DNA from: Verrucomicrobiota bacterium
GTDB taxonomy: Bacteria > Verrucomicrobiota > Verrucomicrobiia > Limisphaerales > UBA1319
Direction: 5' to 3'
Length of the DNA: 64,000 bases
Assembly: GCA_022709905.1 (NCBI GenBank)
Contig: JAKLHY010000027.1
Coordinates: forward strand, 1 to 64,000
Shown piece after piece: positions 9,240-17,897 of the stretch (positions are counted from its first letter, which is position 1; every line of letters begins with the position of its first letter). The notes beneath the pieces are model-generated. The model had not been told where the DNA came from. It saw only the letters and a list, made by a program, of their open reading frames with translations, and did not search any database. Made by a program: the position numbers and the translations under genes.

Positions 9240-9905
9240 TCAGGAGGCGGGCTTCTTGGCCACGATGACGGAGGCGGGGCGGAGCAATCGGTCCCGCAGT
9301 TTGAAGCCTTTTCTGATTTGCTGCAGGACAACGCCTTCGGCGACCTCGGTGCTTTCGAGTTGGGAAATGGCCTCGTGCAGGTTGGGATCGAACACCTGGC
9401 CGGCGGCGTCAACGATCTCGAGACCCGCCTCCTGGAGCACGGATTTGAGTTGATTAAAGACCATGGACATCCCGGTCTGAAGCGCTTGAGCGGCGGGATC
9501 CGAAGTGGCATTTGGAGCGGCTAATCCCGCTTCAAAGTGATCGAGGACTGGAAGGAGTTTTTCGATCAAGGCTTCGTTGGCGTATTTGATCGCTTCCTGC
9601 CGGTCTCGGGCGGCGCGTTTCTTGAAATTATCGAAATCCGCCACCTGTCGCAGCAATCGATCCCAATACTCAGTTGCCTTATCGGCCCTGGCTTTGAGTT
9701 CGGCGATGTCTTCGACGGTGGGCATGACAGGGGGCGGGTTGGCCTCAACCGTTCCATCGCCATCGGCGGATTGGGCTTCGGGGGTGGGTACATTTTCAGT
9801 CGGGAGGGATTTCTGGACCCCGTTTGGGGTGGCCGCTCCCTCCGGATTGACCATCATTTCTTTTACGTCATCACTCATCGGTTTGCCTAAATCGTCCAGC
9901 ATCAT
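9240..9905 (-). CDS. grpE: Nucleotide exchange factor GrpE
   Basis: GrpE releases ADP from DnaK during chaperone cycling. The 221-residue protein has a low-complexity acidic/proline-rich N-terminus (about 1-65), a long helical dimerisation region with the conserved YWDRLLRQVADFDNFKKRAA (about 79-98) and the C-terminal beta wing (GQVFDPNLHEAISQ, FKLRDRLLRPASVIVAK). All of these are family signatures. It lies 28 bp upstream of dnaJ in the same direction. The start could instead be MSDDVKEMM, nine codons further in. Confidence 0.93.
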   Translation of the reverse strand: MMLDDLGKPMSDDVKEMMVNPEGAATPNGVQKSLPTENVPTPEAQSADGDGTVEANPPPVMPTVEDIAELKARADKATEYWDRLLRQVADFDNFKKRAARDRQEAIKYANEALIEKLLPVLDHFEAGLAAPNATSDPAAQALQTGMSMVFNQLKSVLQEAGLEIVDAAGQVFDPNLHEAISQLESTEVAEGVVLQQIRKGFKLRDRLLRPASVIVAKKPAS

Positions 9906-10005
9906 TACCTGGAGATAGTATCATATGCAACCTATGGTTTTGGGGCAACCCTATCGTCAAGCGGATGGTTGCATTTTTCGGGAGGGCCAGCATAGGATTC
10001 GCGCC

Positions 10006-11247
10006 ATGCGTGACGGGAGAAGGTTGATCCTGTTGTGGTGGATGCTCTGGATGGCCATGGAGAGTGGCCTCGGGTTGCTGGGGCAGATTGATCCCATGCC
10101 GCGGCAGGTTTTTCAGGCGGCTTACGCCTATCCCTTGCACGAACACGCGCCGATGGCGGCGTATGGATTTTATTATTACAACCAACCCGGCTTTATTCGG
10201 ACAAACCTGACCTTGCGGGTGGCTGCGGTCCCGGTCTTTTTGGATACGGAACTCGGGATTACGGATGCTTTGGGTCCGGACACGGATCTGGGCATCAATT
10301 TGGCTGGGGGTGGATTTGCCGATGGCTATGCCGAGATTCGGGAGGGGAATTATCTGCCTGAGGAATCGTTTCTGGGACATACGGCCGAGGGGAATCTAAG
10401 TTTGTATCACTTGTTTAATCCGGATCAGTTGATGCCATTGAACGGCATCTTGCGGGCGGGGATGCATGGATCGTTTTACCAGCGGGATGGCGACACAGCC
10501 GACGATTTTTCCCTGCCTCGTAACCGTCCAACGGGGCATGTTCGAGCGGGTTTGCGTTTAGGGGGGCGGGAGCCCTATCTGACGCCTCATCTGGCTGGCG
10601 AGGTTTCCTTGTGGTATGAGAACCAATATCGATGGGAAAATGCGCCGTATGGTTTTGAGGGAGACCGCAGCGTGGAAGAAAGCAGCCATCTGTTTTGGCT
10701 GCGGACATTACTGGCTTACACGTGGGACACCAGCGGTCGTTTCCTTGAAGTGAGTCTCACCGCGGGAACCACCCTGGAAGCGGACCGTTTCAGCACGTAT
10801 CGGCTGGGGGGGAGTCTGCCGTTCGTCTCCGAGTTCCCGCTTCCCATACCGGGGTATCACAATCAGGAAATCAGCGCCGACCAGTTCATTCTTCTGAACA
10901 GTGCGCTGCTGTTGCCATTGGGGGCGTCACGGTCATGGTCTCTATTCTTTTTCGGATCCGCGGCGGTTGTGGATTACCTGCCCGGACTGGCCCAAGACGG
11001 CAATTTTCATGCGGGATTGGGCGGTGGGGTGTTCTATCGATCTCGCAACCGCGCCTGGCAAATCGGCACCGCCTACGGTTATGGTTTTGAGGCGATACGC
11101 AACGGCGACTGGGGAGGACAGACGGTGACCTTTTTACTGCAATACGATTTGGACGCTTTGGCAAGCGCCGGAGGAAAGCCATTCTGGAATCCGCTTGTGA
11201 ACGCCTCGACCTGGAGAGGCATTTTTCGGCGCATTGGAGGCAAGTAA
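10006..11247 (+). CDS. Secreted/outer-membrane-type protein of unknown function
   Basis: I do not recognise a named family. From the ATG at 10006 (AGGA 9 bases upstream) the product is about 413 residues. It begins MRDGRRLILLWWM with a hydrophobic stretch like a signal peptide. The rest is rich in aromatic residues and alternating hydrophobic/polar strands (YGFYYYNQPGFIRTNLTLRV, FLEVSLTAGTTLEADRF, GAVFYRS-like turns), which resembles an outer-membrane beta barrel. The glycine- and tyrosine-rich strands continue to near the C-terminus. A start at 9925 would add 27 residues before the signal. It is divergent from grpE and alone in its orientation. Confidence 0.5.
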   Translation: MRDGRRLILLWWMLWMAMESGLGLLGQIDPMPRQVFQAAYAYPLHEHAPMAAYGFYYYNQPGFIRTNLTLRVAAVPVFLDTELGITDALGPDTDLGINLAGGGFADGYAEIREGNYLPEESFLGHTAEGNLSLYHLFNPDQLMPLNGILRAGMHGSFYQRDGDTADDFSLPRNRPTGHVRAGLRLGGREPYLTPHLAGEVSLWYENQYRWENAPYGFEGDRSVEESSHLFWLRTLLAYTWDTSGRFLEVSLTAGTTLEADRFSTYRLGGSLPFVSEFPLPIPGYHNQEISADQFILLNSALLLPLGASRSWSLFFFGSAAVVDYLPGLAQDGNFHAGLGGGVFYRSRNRAWQIGTAYGYGFEAIRNGDWGGQTVTFLLQYDLDALASAGGKPFWNPLVNASTWRGIFRRIGGK

Positions 11248-11288
11248 CCTGAAATCAGGGCCTTGTCTTACGCGCCTCTGAGAATGTG

Positions 11289-12059
11289 TTACGAAGCGGG
11301 GGGCTTGTCGTTGAGGCGTTTCAAGGCGTCGCGATAAAGGGCGGCCTTTTCATAGTCCTCGCGTTGAATCGCCGCCGCCAGGTCGCGTTCGAGTTGTTCG
11401 CGGCGTGACCGCGGTCGTTGGGACTCGATTTCTTCCATCCAGGCCTCCAGAGCGGCAATTTCATCACTGTCCTCGATCATATCTTCGCGATCGTGTTCTG
11501 CGAACAGGTCTCGGATATCCTCGAGGGCGGCCTGAATAATTCGGACGGCTTCGGCGTGATTGCCTGCCTGGAGGGCGAGGGTGCCCTGAGCGCGGGCAAG
11601 CATCATGCGGAGTTGGGGGCGGAACTGGATGACAGATCCCGCCAGTTCATCGGACTTGGCGTATTCGGCGATGAAATCGAAAATGGCAAGACTGCGGTCG
11701 GCATCGCGGATTACGCCCGCATAATCCTCAAGTTGGAAGAGGCAAAGGAACCGGTGATGATATTGGAGGGCCTCGAGTTGGAGGTCCATGCAGGTGCTGT
11801 CATCGAGCTCAAATTCATCATCATGACCGCCGTGTTCACGGAGGTATTCGCCCAGGCGCGCCTGATGGTAGTCAAGCAGCGAGTCCATGTCGTGCGGGCG
11901 TTTTCCGTCGGGCCGGCCTTCGGCATTCATCTGAAGAAGACCAAGATCGAGGCGTAACTGGATCTTTTCGACGCCGTCGGGGGTCGTGAATTTCCGAACC
12001 ATGACCTGTCCCGGCTGGTATTCCCACTGTTCCAACAATGATGAAATGTCAAATTCCAC
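11289..12059 (-). CDS. UvrB/UvrC-motif protein with TPR-like middle region
   Basis: The protein (about 256 residues from the GTG at 12059; a TTG at 12107 would add 16) starts FDISSLLEQWEYQPGQVMVRKF. It has an alpha-helical middle with TPR-like character (about 90-185) and ends in a UvrB/UvrC motif (REQLERDLAAAIQREDYEKA, about 225-255). That motif is a helical hairpin used for protein contacts in UvrB, UvrC and McsA-type proteins. No catalytic domain is present, so a role as an adaptor or regulator is plausible but unproven. It sits alone between convergent neighbours. Confidence 0.65.
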   Translation of the reverse strand: MEFDISSLLEQWEYQPGQVMVRKFTTPDGVEKIQLRLDLGLLQMNAEGRPDGKRPHDMDSLLDYHQARLGEYLREHGGHDDEFELDDSTCMDLQLEALQYHHRFLCLFQLEDYAGVIRDADRSLAIFDFIAEYAKSDELAGSVIQFRPQLRMMLARAQGTLALQAGNHAEAVRIIQAALEDIRDLFAEHDREDMIEDSDEIAALEAWMEEIESQRPRSRREQLERDLAAAIQREDYEKAALYRDALKRLNDKPPAS

Positions 12060-12144
12060 AAATCCAGTATGAGCCCGGAGGGCCAACCCGTCAACTGTGA
12101 CGGGCAACCCGGGGTCAAGGGTTCAAGCTGAAACGTCAGGCGGT

Positions 12145-12741
12145 TTAGAATCCGACGCTCGGACGTTTGCCTTGTTTAACAATCTGTTTTTCGCCTTCCC
12201 AGACTGCGAGGCCACGGTTGTCCGTCAGTGAGAGTTGGAAGACGAAGGCCGACTGTCGGGTATTACCGGCACGGGTCTTGTCTTCGATGATCTTGCCGGA
12301 AAGACTGAAATCCGCTGGGGCCTGGGAGATTTTCTTGTTTTCGAGGAATTCGCGTTCTTGTTGAAGGCCTTGCGCGACAGGATCCTCCGCTTGTCCGCCG
12401 ACGGCGAATGTGGTGCGGGTCAAGGCCTTGCCGCTCTGGTTAAGGGCGACTCGGATTTTCTTGGTCAACATGTCGGTGTCCACGTGCTGGCTGGTATTGT
12501 TGACAATCCGGCTGATCACGAGGACGGCGGGTGGATTGGGCACTCGATCGAGCGCGCCAGAGACCAGGAGCGACTGGATGGCATCTTCTGCGGCCTGGGT
12601 GAAGTCCTGGATATTGATTTCATCCACCGTGGTGATGAGGCGCGAGCCTTTGGGGTCCACGTAGGCCGTTTTCGAGGCGCAGCCGGCCGCGAGTCCTGAG
12701 ATAAGCACCGATAGGAGAACGGGTAAGGAAAAGATTTTCAT
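12145..12741 (-). CDS. lpoB: LpoB-like outer-membrane lipoprotein (penicillin-binding protein activator)
   Basis: In enterobacteria LpoB is an outer-membrane lipoprotein that reaches through the periplasm to activate PBP1B. From the ATG at 12741 the protein has a lipobox (LISGLAAGC, Cys about residue 21), a short linker and the conserved LpoB-type fold region (IQDFTQAAEDAIQSLLVSG, VLVISRIVNNTSQHVDTD, LSGKIIEDKTRAGNTRQSAF). A longer frame to 12846 would place 35 non-signal residues before the lipoprotein signal and is rejected. It is the last gene of the operon with the CsgG-like, COG3014 and YcfL genes, an arrangement known in other Gram-negative bacteria. Confidence 0.8.
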   Translation of the reverse strand: MKIFSLPVLLSVLISGLAAGCASKTAYVDPKGSRLITTVDEINIQDFTQAAEDAIQSLLVSGALDRVPNPPAVLVISRIVNNTSQHVDTDMLTKKIRVALNQSGKALTRTTFAVGGQAEDPVAQGLQQEREFLENKKISQAPADFSLSGKIIEDKTRAGNTRQSAFVFQLSLTDNRGLAVWEGEKQIVKQGKRPSVGF

Positions 12742-12763
12742 AGGCAATGGATTACAGGCAGGA

Positions 12764-13189
12764 TCAACGATGAGTTTCAACGAGTTTGATACGAAAGTCT
12801 TTGGCGGAGGGATGTGGCGCGATAGCGGTGATGAGGAGGTTTTCACCGCCCTCGATCACACGAGGAATGGAGGCCGAGGCGGGAGTGTCGAGAATCATGC
12901 CCCGGTGATCGATCCATTCAAAGCGATAGGTGAAGCTTTGGGTTTTGCGGGTGGTGTTTTGGACCATAATTTGAATCCGTAAGAGACCGCTGGGTTCCTC
13001 GCTTTCGTTCACGGCGACGATTTGGACGCGTCGGCTGAGGCTGGGATCGGTGACGACTCGCCGATCGGCCATGACCTGAGGGGCGGCAACGGGTTGAGCC
13101 CGTTCGACGGTATTGACGGATGTGGTGTGGCAGCCTGACAGAAGGAAGACCGCCAGGGGGCATAGAGCTAGCAGAGCGTTTGTTTTCAT
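12764..13189 (-). CDS. YcfL-family (DUF1425) lipoprotein
   Basis: The 141-residue protein has an N-terminal lipoprotein signal (LAVFLLSGC, Cys about residue 20) and a single beta-sandwich-like domain with FTYRFEWIDHRGMILD, matching the YcfL/DUF1425 family. The molecular role of that family is not established. In enterobacteria ycfL lies directly upstream of lpoB, as here. Its ATG overlaps the TGA of the preceding gene (ATGA), a sign of coupled translation. It probably acts with LpoB at the outer membrane. Confidence 0.75.
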   Translation of the reverse strand: MKTNALLALCPLAVFLLSGCHTTSVNTVERAQPVAAPQVMADRRVVTDPSLSRRVQIVAVNESEEPSGLLRIQIMVQNTTRKTQSFTYRFEWIDHRGMILDTPASASIPRVIEGGENLLITAIAPHPSAKDFRIKLVETHR

Positions 13190-14637
13190 TTTAGGAGAAA
13201 CTGGGAGACCAGTGTGGGGCTATTGGGTCCCACAGACTTCACATAAACCATGTTAACTGTTCCCGGCAGCAAGTTCACCAAGATTCTTTGACTGGCCGGG
13301 GGGACGATCAATTCGATTTTACGATCGGGAGGGGTGGGGACACGGCAGTATTGAAGTTCTTTCGGCAATGTTGTCCAGGTGCGCAAATCCGCAATGTTGA
13401 CCGCCGCTTGATAACCCGCCGTCACGAGTCGTGCGATCCATCCCAAGGCATCGTCGGCCTGGTAGGATGAATGATTAATGGCATAGCTGGCAGTGGCTTT
13501 TGCGGCCGCGGCGATCAAAGTTTTTGTGATCACGCCGGGAAGTTCATTCTTAAAATCCAGTCCGATGATGCTGTCCATACTGGCCACGAGCGAGGTCGTC
13601 GCAGTGGTGTTCGAGGCATGGACCTGCAATTGCGGTATGTAGGTGTATTGGGGCGTGAGTTTGGGAAAGGCCATGCCGATGTAGGAGACATCCGTAACAA
13701 TGATGGGGATGTCAATTCGAGTTTGTTCCCGAATTGGTGCAAGACCGGTCTCAAAAATTACATAGGTTATTGGGGCAAGACGTTGGCCTCGAATCATCTG
13801 TTCCAGGGTGGCCTGATCCTGTCGAATATAGGGGTTCGAAGCCGCAAAACTAGCGGTGCGTTCGAGGGATTTACGGGCACGCTCCAAGTCTGCCCCGCCG
13901 GTGGCTTGATACATGAAAAAAAGCCCATCGAGAAACACGGTGAACGGATTCACGTAATCGGCGTAAACCTTCATCCGATTAAGGTCGTTGTAGGTCGAGG
14001 CAAGCTGGGCTTGAAATCTTGGATCCTGTTGTGCCCGTGCCGCTTGCTGTTGTTCTGGAGCACTCCCTGCTCCAGCGCGCTCCAAGCGCCGGCGGTTTTC
14101 CTGAACCGCGTCCTGCTGGCGATTGTAGGCCCTAATCAACTCGACGCGGGCTTTATCGGGTTGATGTAACTGGAGGTAATTAAGAGCCTTATAGGTGTTG
14201 ACCATGATCTTGTCGTAGGCCCGACCCTCGTAAGCGAGGTTGGCGGGATTAGAAACCATGGCCAGGGATTCCTGGCCAATTCTGACGCGGGCAGCCTTTT
14301 CGTAACGTTCAATCAAGGCCTCAGCCGCATCGAACGCGGCATTACTCTCAGCGAGCTGGCCGGAACTGCGGAGTGCGGTGGCCTGTTCGAGTCGCCAGAT
14401 CAAGGCATCTTTACCATCGCTCGATTTCTTGGCTTTATCGTTATATTCTTGAACAGCCTCGCTAAATCGGCCTTGTTGCCAGTGTTGCGATGCCGAAAGG
14501 TTCTGTTGTTGGTATGTCTTGCATCCGGAACCGATCACCCCCAAAAGAACCAAGAGCATCGAAAGCCAGAGAGAGGCTTGGGATGGGCGGCCAGCGGCGT
14601 GGCGCCGGTTGGGAGGGGGATGGAACACGGTTGCCAT
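13186..14637 (-). CDS. COG3014-family TPR-containing lipoprotein
   Basis: This 483-residue protein has a membrane/lipoprotein signal (LLVLLGVIGSGC, Cys about residue 39). A TPR-like helical region (about 48-240) covers HWQQGRFSEAVQEYNDKA, DKIMVNTYKALNYLQLHQPD and KARVELIRAYNRQQDAV. The C-terminal half contains PKLTPQYTYIP and LPGVITKTLIAAAAKATASY. It matches the uncharacterised COG3014 family that occurs in lpoB-type lipoprotein operons. The 5' end lies 29 bp after the CsgG-like gene and the 3' end overlaps the YcfL gene. An envelope scaffold role is inferred only from context. Confidence 0.75.
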   Translation of the reverse strand: MATVFHPPPNRRHAAGRPSQASLWLSMLLVLLGVIGSGCKTYQQQNLSASQHWQQGRFSEAVQEYNDKAKKSSDGKDALIWRLEQATALRSSGQLAESNAAFDAAEALIERYEKAARVRIGQESLAMVSNPANLAYEGRAYDKIMVNTYKALNYLQLHQPDKARVELIRAYNRQQDAVQENRRRLERAGAGSAPEQQQAARAQQDPRFQAQLASTYNDLNRMKVYADYVNPFTVFLDGLFFMYQATGGADLERARKSLERTASFAASNPYIRQDQATLEQMIRGQRLAPITYVIFETGLAPIREQTRIDIPIIVTDVSYIGMAFPKLTPQYTYIPQLQVHASNTTATTSLVASMDSIIGLDFKNELPGVITKTLIAAAAKATASYAINHSSYQADDALGWIARLVTAGYQAAVNIADLRTWTTLPKELQYCRVPTPPDRKIELIVPPASQRILVNLLPGTVNMVYVKSVGPNSPTLVSQFLLK

Positions 14638-14666
14638 AGACCAGCCAGGAGGGTGGAGGCCAGTCG

Positions 14667-15560
14667 TTATTGAAGGCGCAGGATGGATTCTTTGGCGATG
14701 CCCTTGTCTTCAAGGATTTCGCCGATGGCGGTCTTGGGATTGACCTGAACGATTCTGACCTTGCCGGCAGGGATTTCTTCGCGGCCGAGGGATTCCTGAG
14801 TATCGGGATCGATGAGTTCTTCGCCGGCGGCGTAGACGTTCCAGACTTGTCCGACGGCAATGCCTGAGCCATCGCCGCGATTGATGGTCACCTGCTTATC
14901 GCGTCGAGCGACGACTTTGGCGGGAAAGATGATTTCAGAGAGGCGGACGGTGATTTGACCGGCCATATCGCGGGCCAGATTCTGGAGCATTTCGTCCTTG
15001 AGATCGCCGTCTTGGAGGGTGTAGGAGCGATTTTCGAGGACATCATTGCGCCGGATCTGCAAGTTAGGGGATTCGAGGAGTTTGCCGGTGCTGGAATCAT
15101 AGATATTCGCGACGCAGGACAGGCGTAGTGTGCGGCGGGTCATGCTCCGACCGGTGCCCGCAAAGGTGGCGGTTTCGAGGTGATCCTGGAAATCGTCGAT
15201 GAGCGGCACCAGCACATAGCGGGCGCCGACCATTTTGGCGCGTTGTGCCGCGGTGGCGGGATCCACGTTGCCCGAGGCGCCAAATTCCTGTTCCTTCATG
15301 ACCTCAGCCAAATCACTGCGGCTGACGACCTGAAATTTGCGTGAGGAATTGACCTGACTGGTTAATTGGATATCCAGGGCCTCGACGACGCGGGTGAGTT
15401 CGATTCTCTTGTTTGCCTTTTCGGCGGAATCCAGAACTGAGGTGGTGGTTTTGGCCGGGGCAAGGGCCAAGGTTTCCCTGCCGGCGGCGTGGACAGCAAG
15501 GGCCTGGAGCCATATCCCCACGCAGGCCAATCCGAGTGCCATTTTGATGCGTGGAATCAT
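14667..15560 (-). CDS. CsgG-like secreted/envelope protein
   Basis: From the ATG at 15560 (MIPRIKMAL) the protein is about 297 residues with a signal peptide ending near AVHAAG. A CsgG-type domain follows: ELTRVVEALDIQLTSQVNSS, FQVVSRSDLAEVMKEQEF and AKMVGARYVLVPLIDD are the typical arrangement of the CsgG/penicillin-binding-protein-activator superfamily. The C-terminus (GDGSGIAVGQVWNVYAAGEE, AGKVRIVQVNPKTAIG) looks like a small beta-barrel domain. It is the first gene of the four-gene operon ending in lpoB. No lipobox cysteine follows the signal, so it is probably soluble in the periplasm or partner-bound. Confidence 0.7.
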   Translation of the reverse strand: MIPRIKMALGLACVGIWLQALAVHAAGRETLALAPAKTTTSVLDSAEKANKRIELTRVVEALDIQLTSQVNSSRKFQVVSRSDLAEVMKEQEFGASGNVDPATAAQRAKMVGARYVLVPLIDDFQDHLETATFAGTGRSMTRRTLRLSCVANIYDSSTGKLLESPNLQIRRNDVLENRSYTLQDGDLKDEMLQNLARDMAGQITVRLSEIIFPAKVVARRDKQVTINRGDGSGIAVGQVWNVYAAGEELIDPDTQESLGREEIPAGKVRIVQVNPKTAIGEILEDKGIAKESILRLQ

Positions 15561-15901
15561 AATTGACACATTCCCGGTCCTGAAGACCGGCCCTTTAACA
15601 CCCAAATGACTGCGCATAGTTCTTGAGGACCGTTTGTTGGGTCACAAACCCATCGACGCGATCCAGCGGAGAGTTATTCAACCAGCGAAGCGGGGGACCC
15701 GCAAGGGATTTGTGGCGGCCGAAAACCGCACATCAAACACCTGAGCCGTGAATGGACGCGAATCAATGCGAATCATGGCCGGGCAAATACGAAGGCCCGG
15801 AAGGGTTTGGAAAAACGAGTGCGCATGTTTTTTCCCTTTGCATCGGGGATGCCTCTGGCACAATTGGGGGGGTGGGAATTTCTCCGCGGCAATTCGAGTC
15901 G

Positions 15902-16486
15902 ATGCAGACCCGGGTGCGACAAAACCGTCGCACCGCCCGGCCGGTTTTAGATCCGGCGCTGAACCTGAGCGCGAGTGCGCAGCGTCATCAGATTTTGCTC
16001 GGGATCGATCCTTCGTTGCGGGGGACGGGGTATGGGATTATCCGGTTGGAGAAGCCCTCGCCGCGTTTACTGGTTCAAGGGACGATTTCCTGTCCGGCCG
16101 GATGGGAGCGATCGCGGTGCCTGGTGCGCATTACGCAGACTGTGCGTGAGGTGGTGCGGATGCATCAGCCGACCGTGTGTGTTGTGGAAGGCCTGTTTTT
16201 TGCGCAGAACCTGCAAACGGCCCTTTTGATGGGCGAAGCGCGGGGGGCGAGCCTAGTGGCGGCGGCCGAAGCGGGATTGGAGATTTACGAGCTGGCGCCG
16301 CGCAAGGTGAAGCAGGCGATCGTGGGTTATGGGGCGGCTCAGAAACTGGCGGTGGCCAAGATGGTCCGAAGGATGCTGGGTCTGACATTTGTTCCGGATC
16401 CTGATGCGGCCGACGCCTTGGCGCTGACGCTGGCTTTTGCCCAGGAATGTGGCCGGGTTTCTCTGGTGCCTCTGAAGCGCATATAG
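15902..16486 (+). CDS. ruvC: Holliday junction resolvase RuvC
   Basis: RuvC cuts Holliday junctions together with the RuvAB branch-migration complex. The four acidic catalytic residues of the RNase H-like fold are recognisable: Asp in GIDPSLRGTGYG, Glu in VVEGLFFAQN, and two Asp in PDPDAADALALTL. The upstream frame is open to 15752 but adds about 50 non-conserved residues. The ATG at 15902 gives 194 residues, still with a longer N-terminal tail than usual, so the true start may be a little further in. ruvA follows 16 bp downstream. ruvB is not in the window. Confidence 0.92.
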   Translation: MQTRVRQNRRTARPVLDPALNLSASAQRHQILLGIDPSLRGTGYGIIRLEKPSPRLLVQGTISCPAGWERSRCLVRITQTVREVVRMHQPTVCVVEGLFFAQNLQTALLMGEARGASLVAAAEAGLEIYELAPRKVKQAIVGYGAAQKLAVAKMVRRMLGLTFVPDPDAADALALTLAFAQECGRVSLVPLKRI

Positions 16487-16502
16487 AAAGCGGATTGCGA
16501 CG

Positions 16503-17111
16503 ATGATTACCTTTTTGCGAGGTCGATTGACCGAAGCGCTGCCGACTCAGGTGGTGGTCGAGGTCAACGGTGTTGGCTACGAAATCCTCATCCCCTTGTC
16601 TTCGTTTGACCGACTCCCCGCCCCCGGCCAGGAAGTGCATTTGCTCACCCATTTGGCCGTTCGGGAGGATGCGCACGTTTTATACGGTTTCGTGACGGGT
16701 GGAGAGCGGGATTTGTTCCGGTTATTGATTAACACGGTCAGCGGGATTGGGCCGCGCACGGCGTTGAATATTCTGAGCGGCATGAGTGTGAGCGCGTTTC
16801 GCGGAGCGGTGGCCAACAGCGATGTCAAGGCCCTATCGCGAATCAGTGGGGTGGGGAAGAAGACGGCCGAACGGATCGTCGTTGAGTTGCGAGACAAGGT
16901 GGGATTGGCGGGTGCCCTCGAGGCGGCCAGCGCCGAGCACGGGCTTGCCCCCAAAGACCAGAAGGTCAATGACGCCGTGATGGCTTTGCTCGCGCTGGGG
17001 TATAAACAGCCCGAAGCCCACGAGGCCGTGCGGGCGTCCCAGGCTGTCTTGGGAGAGGCGGCCACCGTCGAGGACTTGGTGCGAGCCGCGCTGAAACAGG
17101 GGGCACGATGA
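16503..17111 (+). CDS. ruvA: Holliday junction branch migration protein RuvA
   Basis: RuvA binds four-way junctions as a tetramer and loads the RuvB motor. The 202-residue protein has the N-terminal OB fold (MITFLRGRLTEA to about 63), tandem helix-hairpin-helix motifs (VSGIGPRTALNILSGM, ISGVGKKTAERIVVELRDK; about 70-130) and the C-terminal RuvB-contacting domain (DAVMALLALGYKQPEAHEAV). Length and order are standard. The TGA overlaps the ATG of the next gene. Confidence 0.95.
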   Translation: MITFLRGRLTEALPTQVVVEVNGVGYEILIPLSSFDRLPAPGQEVHLLTHLAVREDAHVLYGFVTGGERDLFRLLINTVSGIGPRTALNILSGMSVSAFRGAVANSDVKALSRISGVGKKTAERIVVELRDKVGLAGALEAASAEHGLAPKDQKVNDAVMALLALGYKQPEAHEAVRASQAVLGEAATVEDLVRAALKQGAR

Positions 17112-17800
17112 GCGAAACGCGCCAACGAAGTTCCGGGCGGGTGATTCCCCATCGGGCCAGATGGCGCGGGCGGCTGGCGGCATTCCTCATCTTTGGGATG
17201 ATCCGGTTGGTATCCTCGACCATTCGCTTTCGATTCGAGGGCGGCCCGGCATCGTTCGAGGCGACCTTGTCGCAGCCGGGCATTTTCTGCATCTGGCATA
17301 ACCGGCTGGCGCTGTGTTTGGTGATCTACGAAAAGTATGTGGCCCGCCGATTTGCCGGAAGACGGATGGCGGCCATGGTCAGCGCGAGCCGGGATGGAGG
17401 GATGCTGGCGCGGGTGCTTGAGCTTTTCAACGTGGAACCTGTGCGAGGATCAAGCAGCCGCCGCGGGCCCCAGGCCCTGCTGGAGATGACCTCCTGGGCG
17501 GATAAAGGATTAGACTTGGCGATCACACCCGACGGCCCTCGGGGCCCGCGATACCAGATCCAGGAGGGCATCGTTGCCCTGGCCCAGGTGACGGGCCGCC
17601 CGATTCTGCCGGTTGCCTATCATCTGAACTGGAAGATCGTTTTGAAGAGCTGGGATGGTTTTCAGATTCCATTGCCATTTGCCTGTTGCACTGTGTTTGT
17701 GGGAGAGTCCATGGAAATACCTCGCGAGATTGGCGATGCCGAACGCGAGACGCTGCGCCAGCTTTTGGAGAGCCGATTGCGGGCGATCACACGGGATTAA
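17108..17800 (+). CDS. DUF374 / lysophospholipid acyltransferase family protein
   Basis: The 230-residue protein matches the DUF374 branch of LPLAT acyltransferases: an N-terminal hydrophobic helix (about 17-35), the HNRLALCLVIYEKY segment, MVSASRDGGML, RGSSSRRGPQALLEM and TPDGPRGPRYQIQEGIVALA. These act in membrane lipid or lipid A-type acylation. The exact substrate is unknown. It overlaps ruvA by the ATGA tetranucleotide, so the three genes from ruvC on are likely co-transcribed. The link to recombination is probably only positional. Confidence 0.8.
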   Translation: MSETRQRSSGRVIPHRARWRGRLAAFLIFGMIRLVSSTIRFRFEGGPASFEATLSQPGIFCIWHNRLALCLVIYEKYVARRFAGRRMAAMVSASRDGGMLARVLELFNVEPVRGSSSRRGPQALLEMTSWADKGLDLAITPDGPRGPRYQIQEGIVALAQVTGRPILPVAYHLNWKIVLKSWDGFQIPLPFACCTVFVGESMEIPREIGDAERETLRQLLESRLRAITRD

Positions 17801-17897
17801 GGGGGCGGTTCGATTTTTCGGAGCCTCTGGCGTGCGGATTGGGGAGTGCATTCGCGGCTTGGAAAAGGAGGGCGAATGGGGCAGAGTATAATCCATT

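Noticed and set aside
9906..10005. A CIRCE or heat-shock operator upstream of grpE
   Set aside because: No inverted TTAGCACTC/GAGTGCTAA pattern is present.
11248..11288. A small CCTGA/TCAGG hairpin after the outer-membrane-type gene as a terminator
   Set aside because: The stem is only 5 bp and lacks a T-run.
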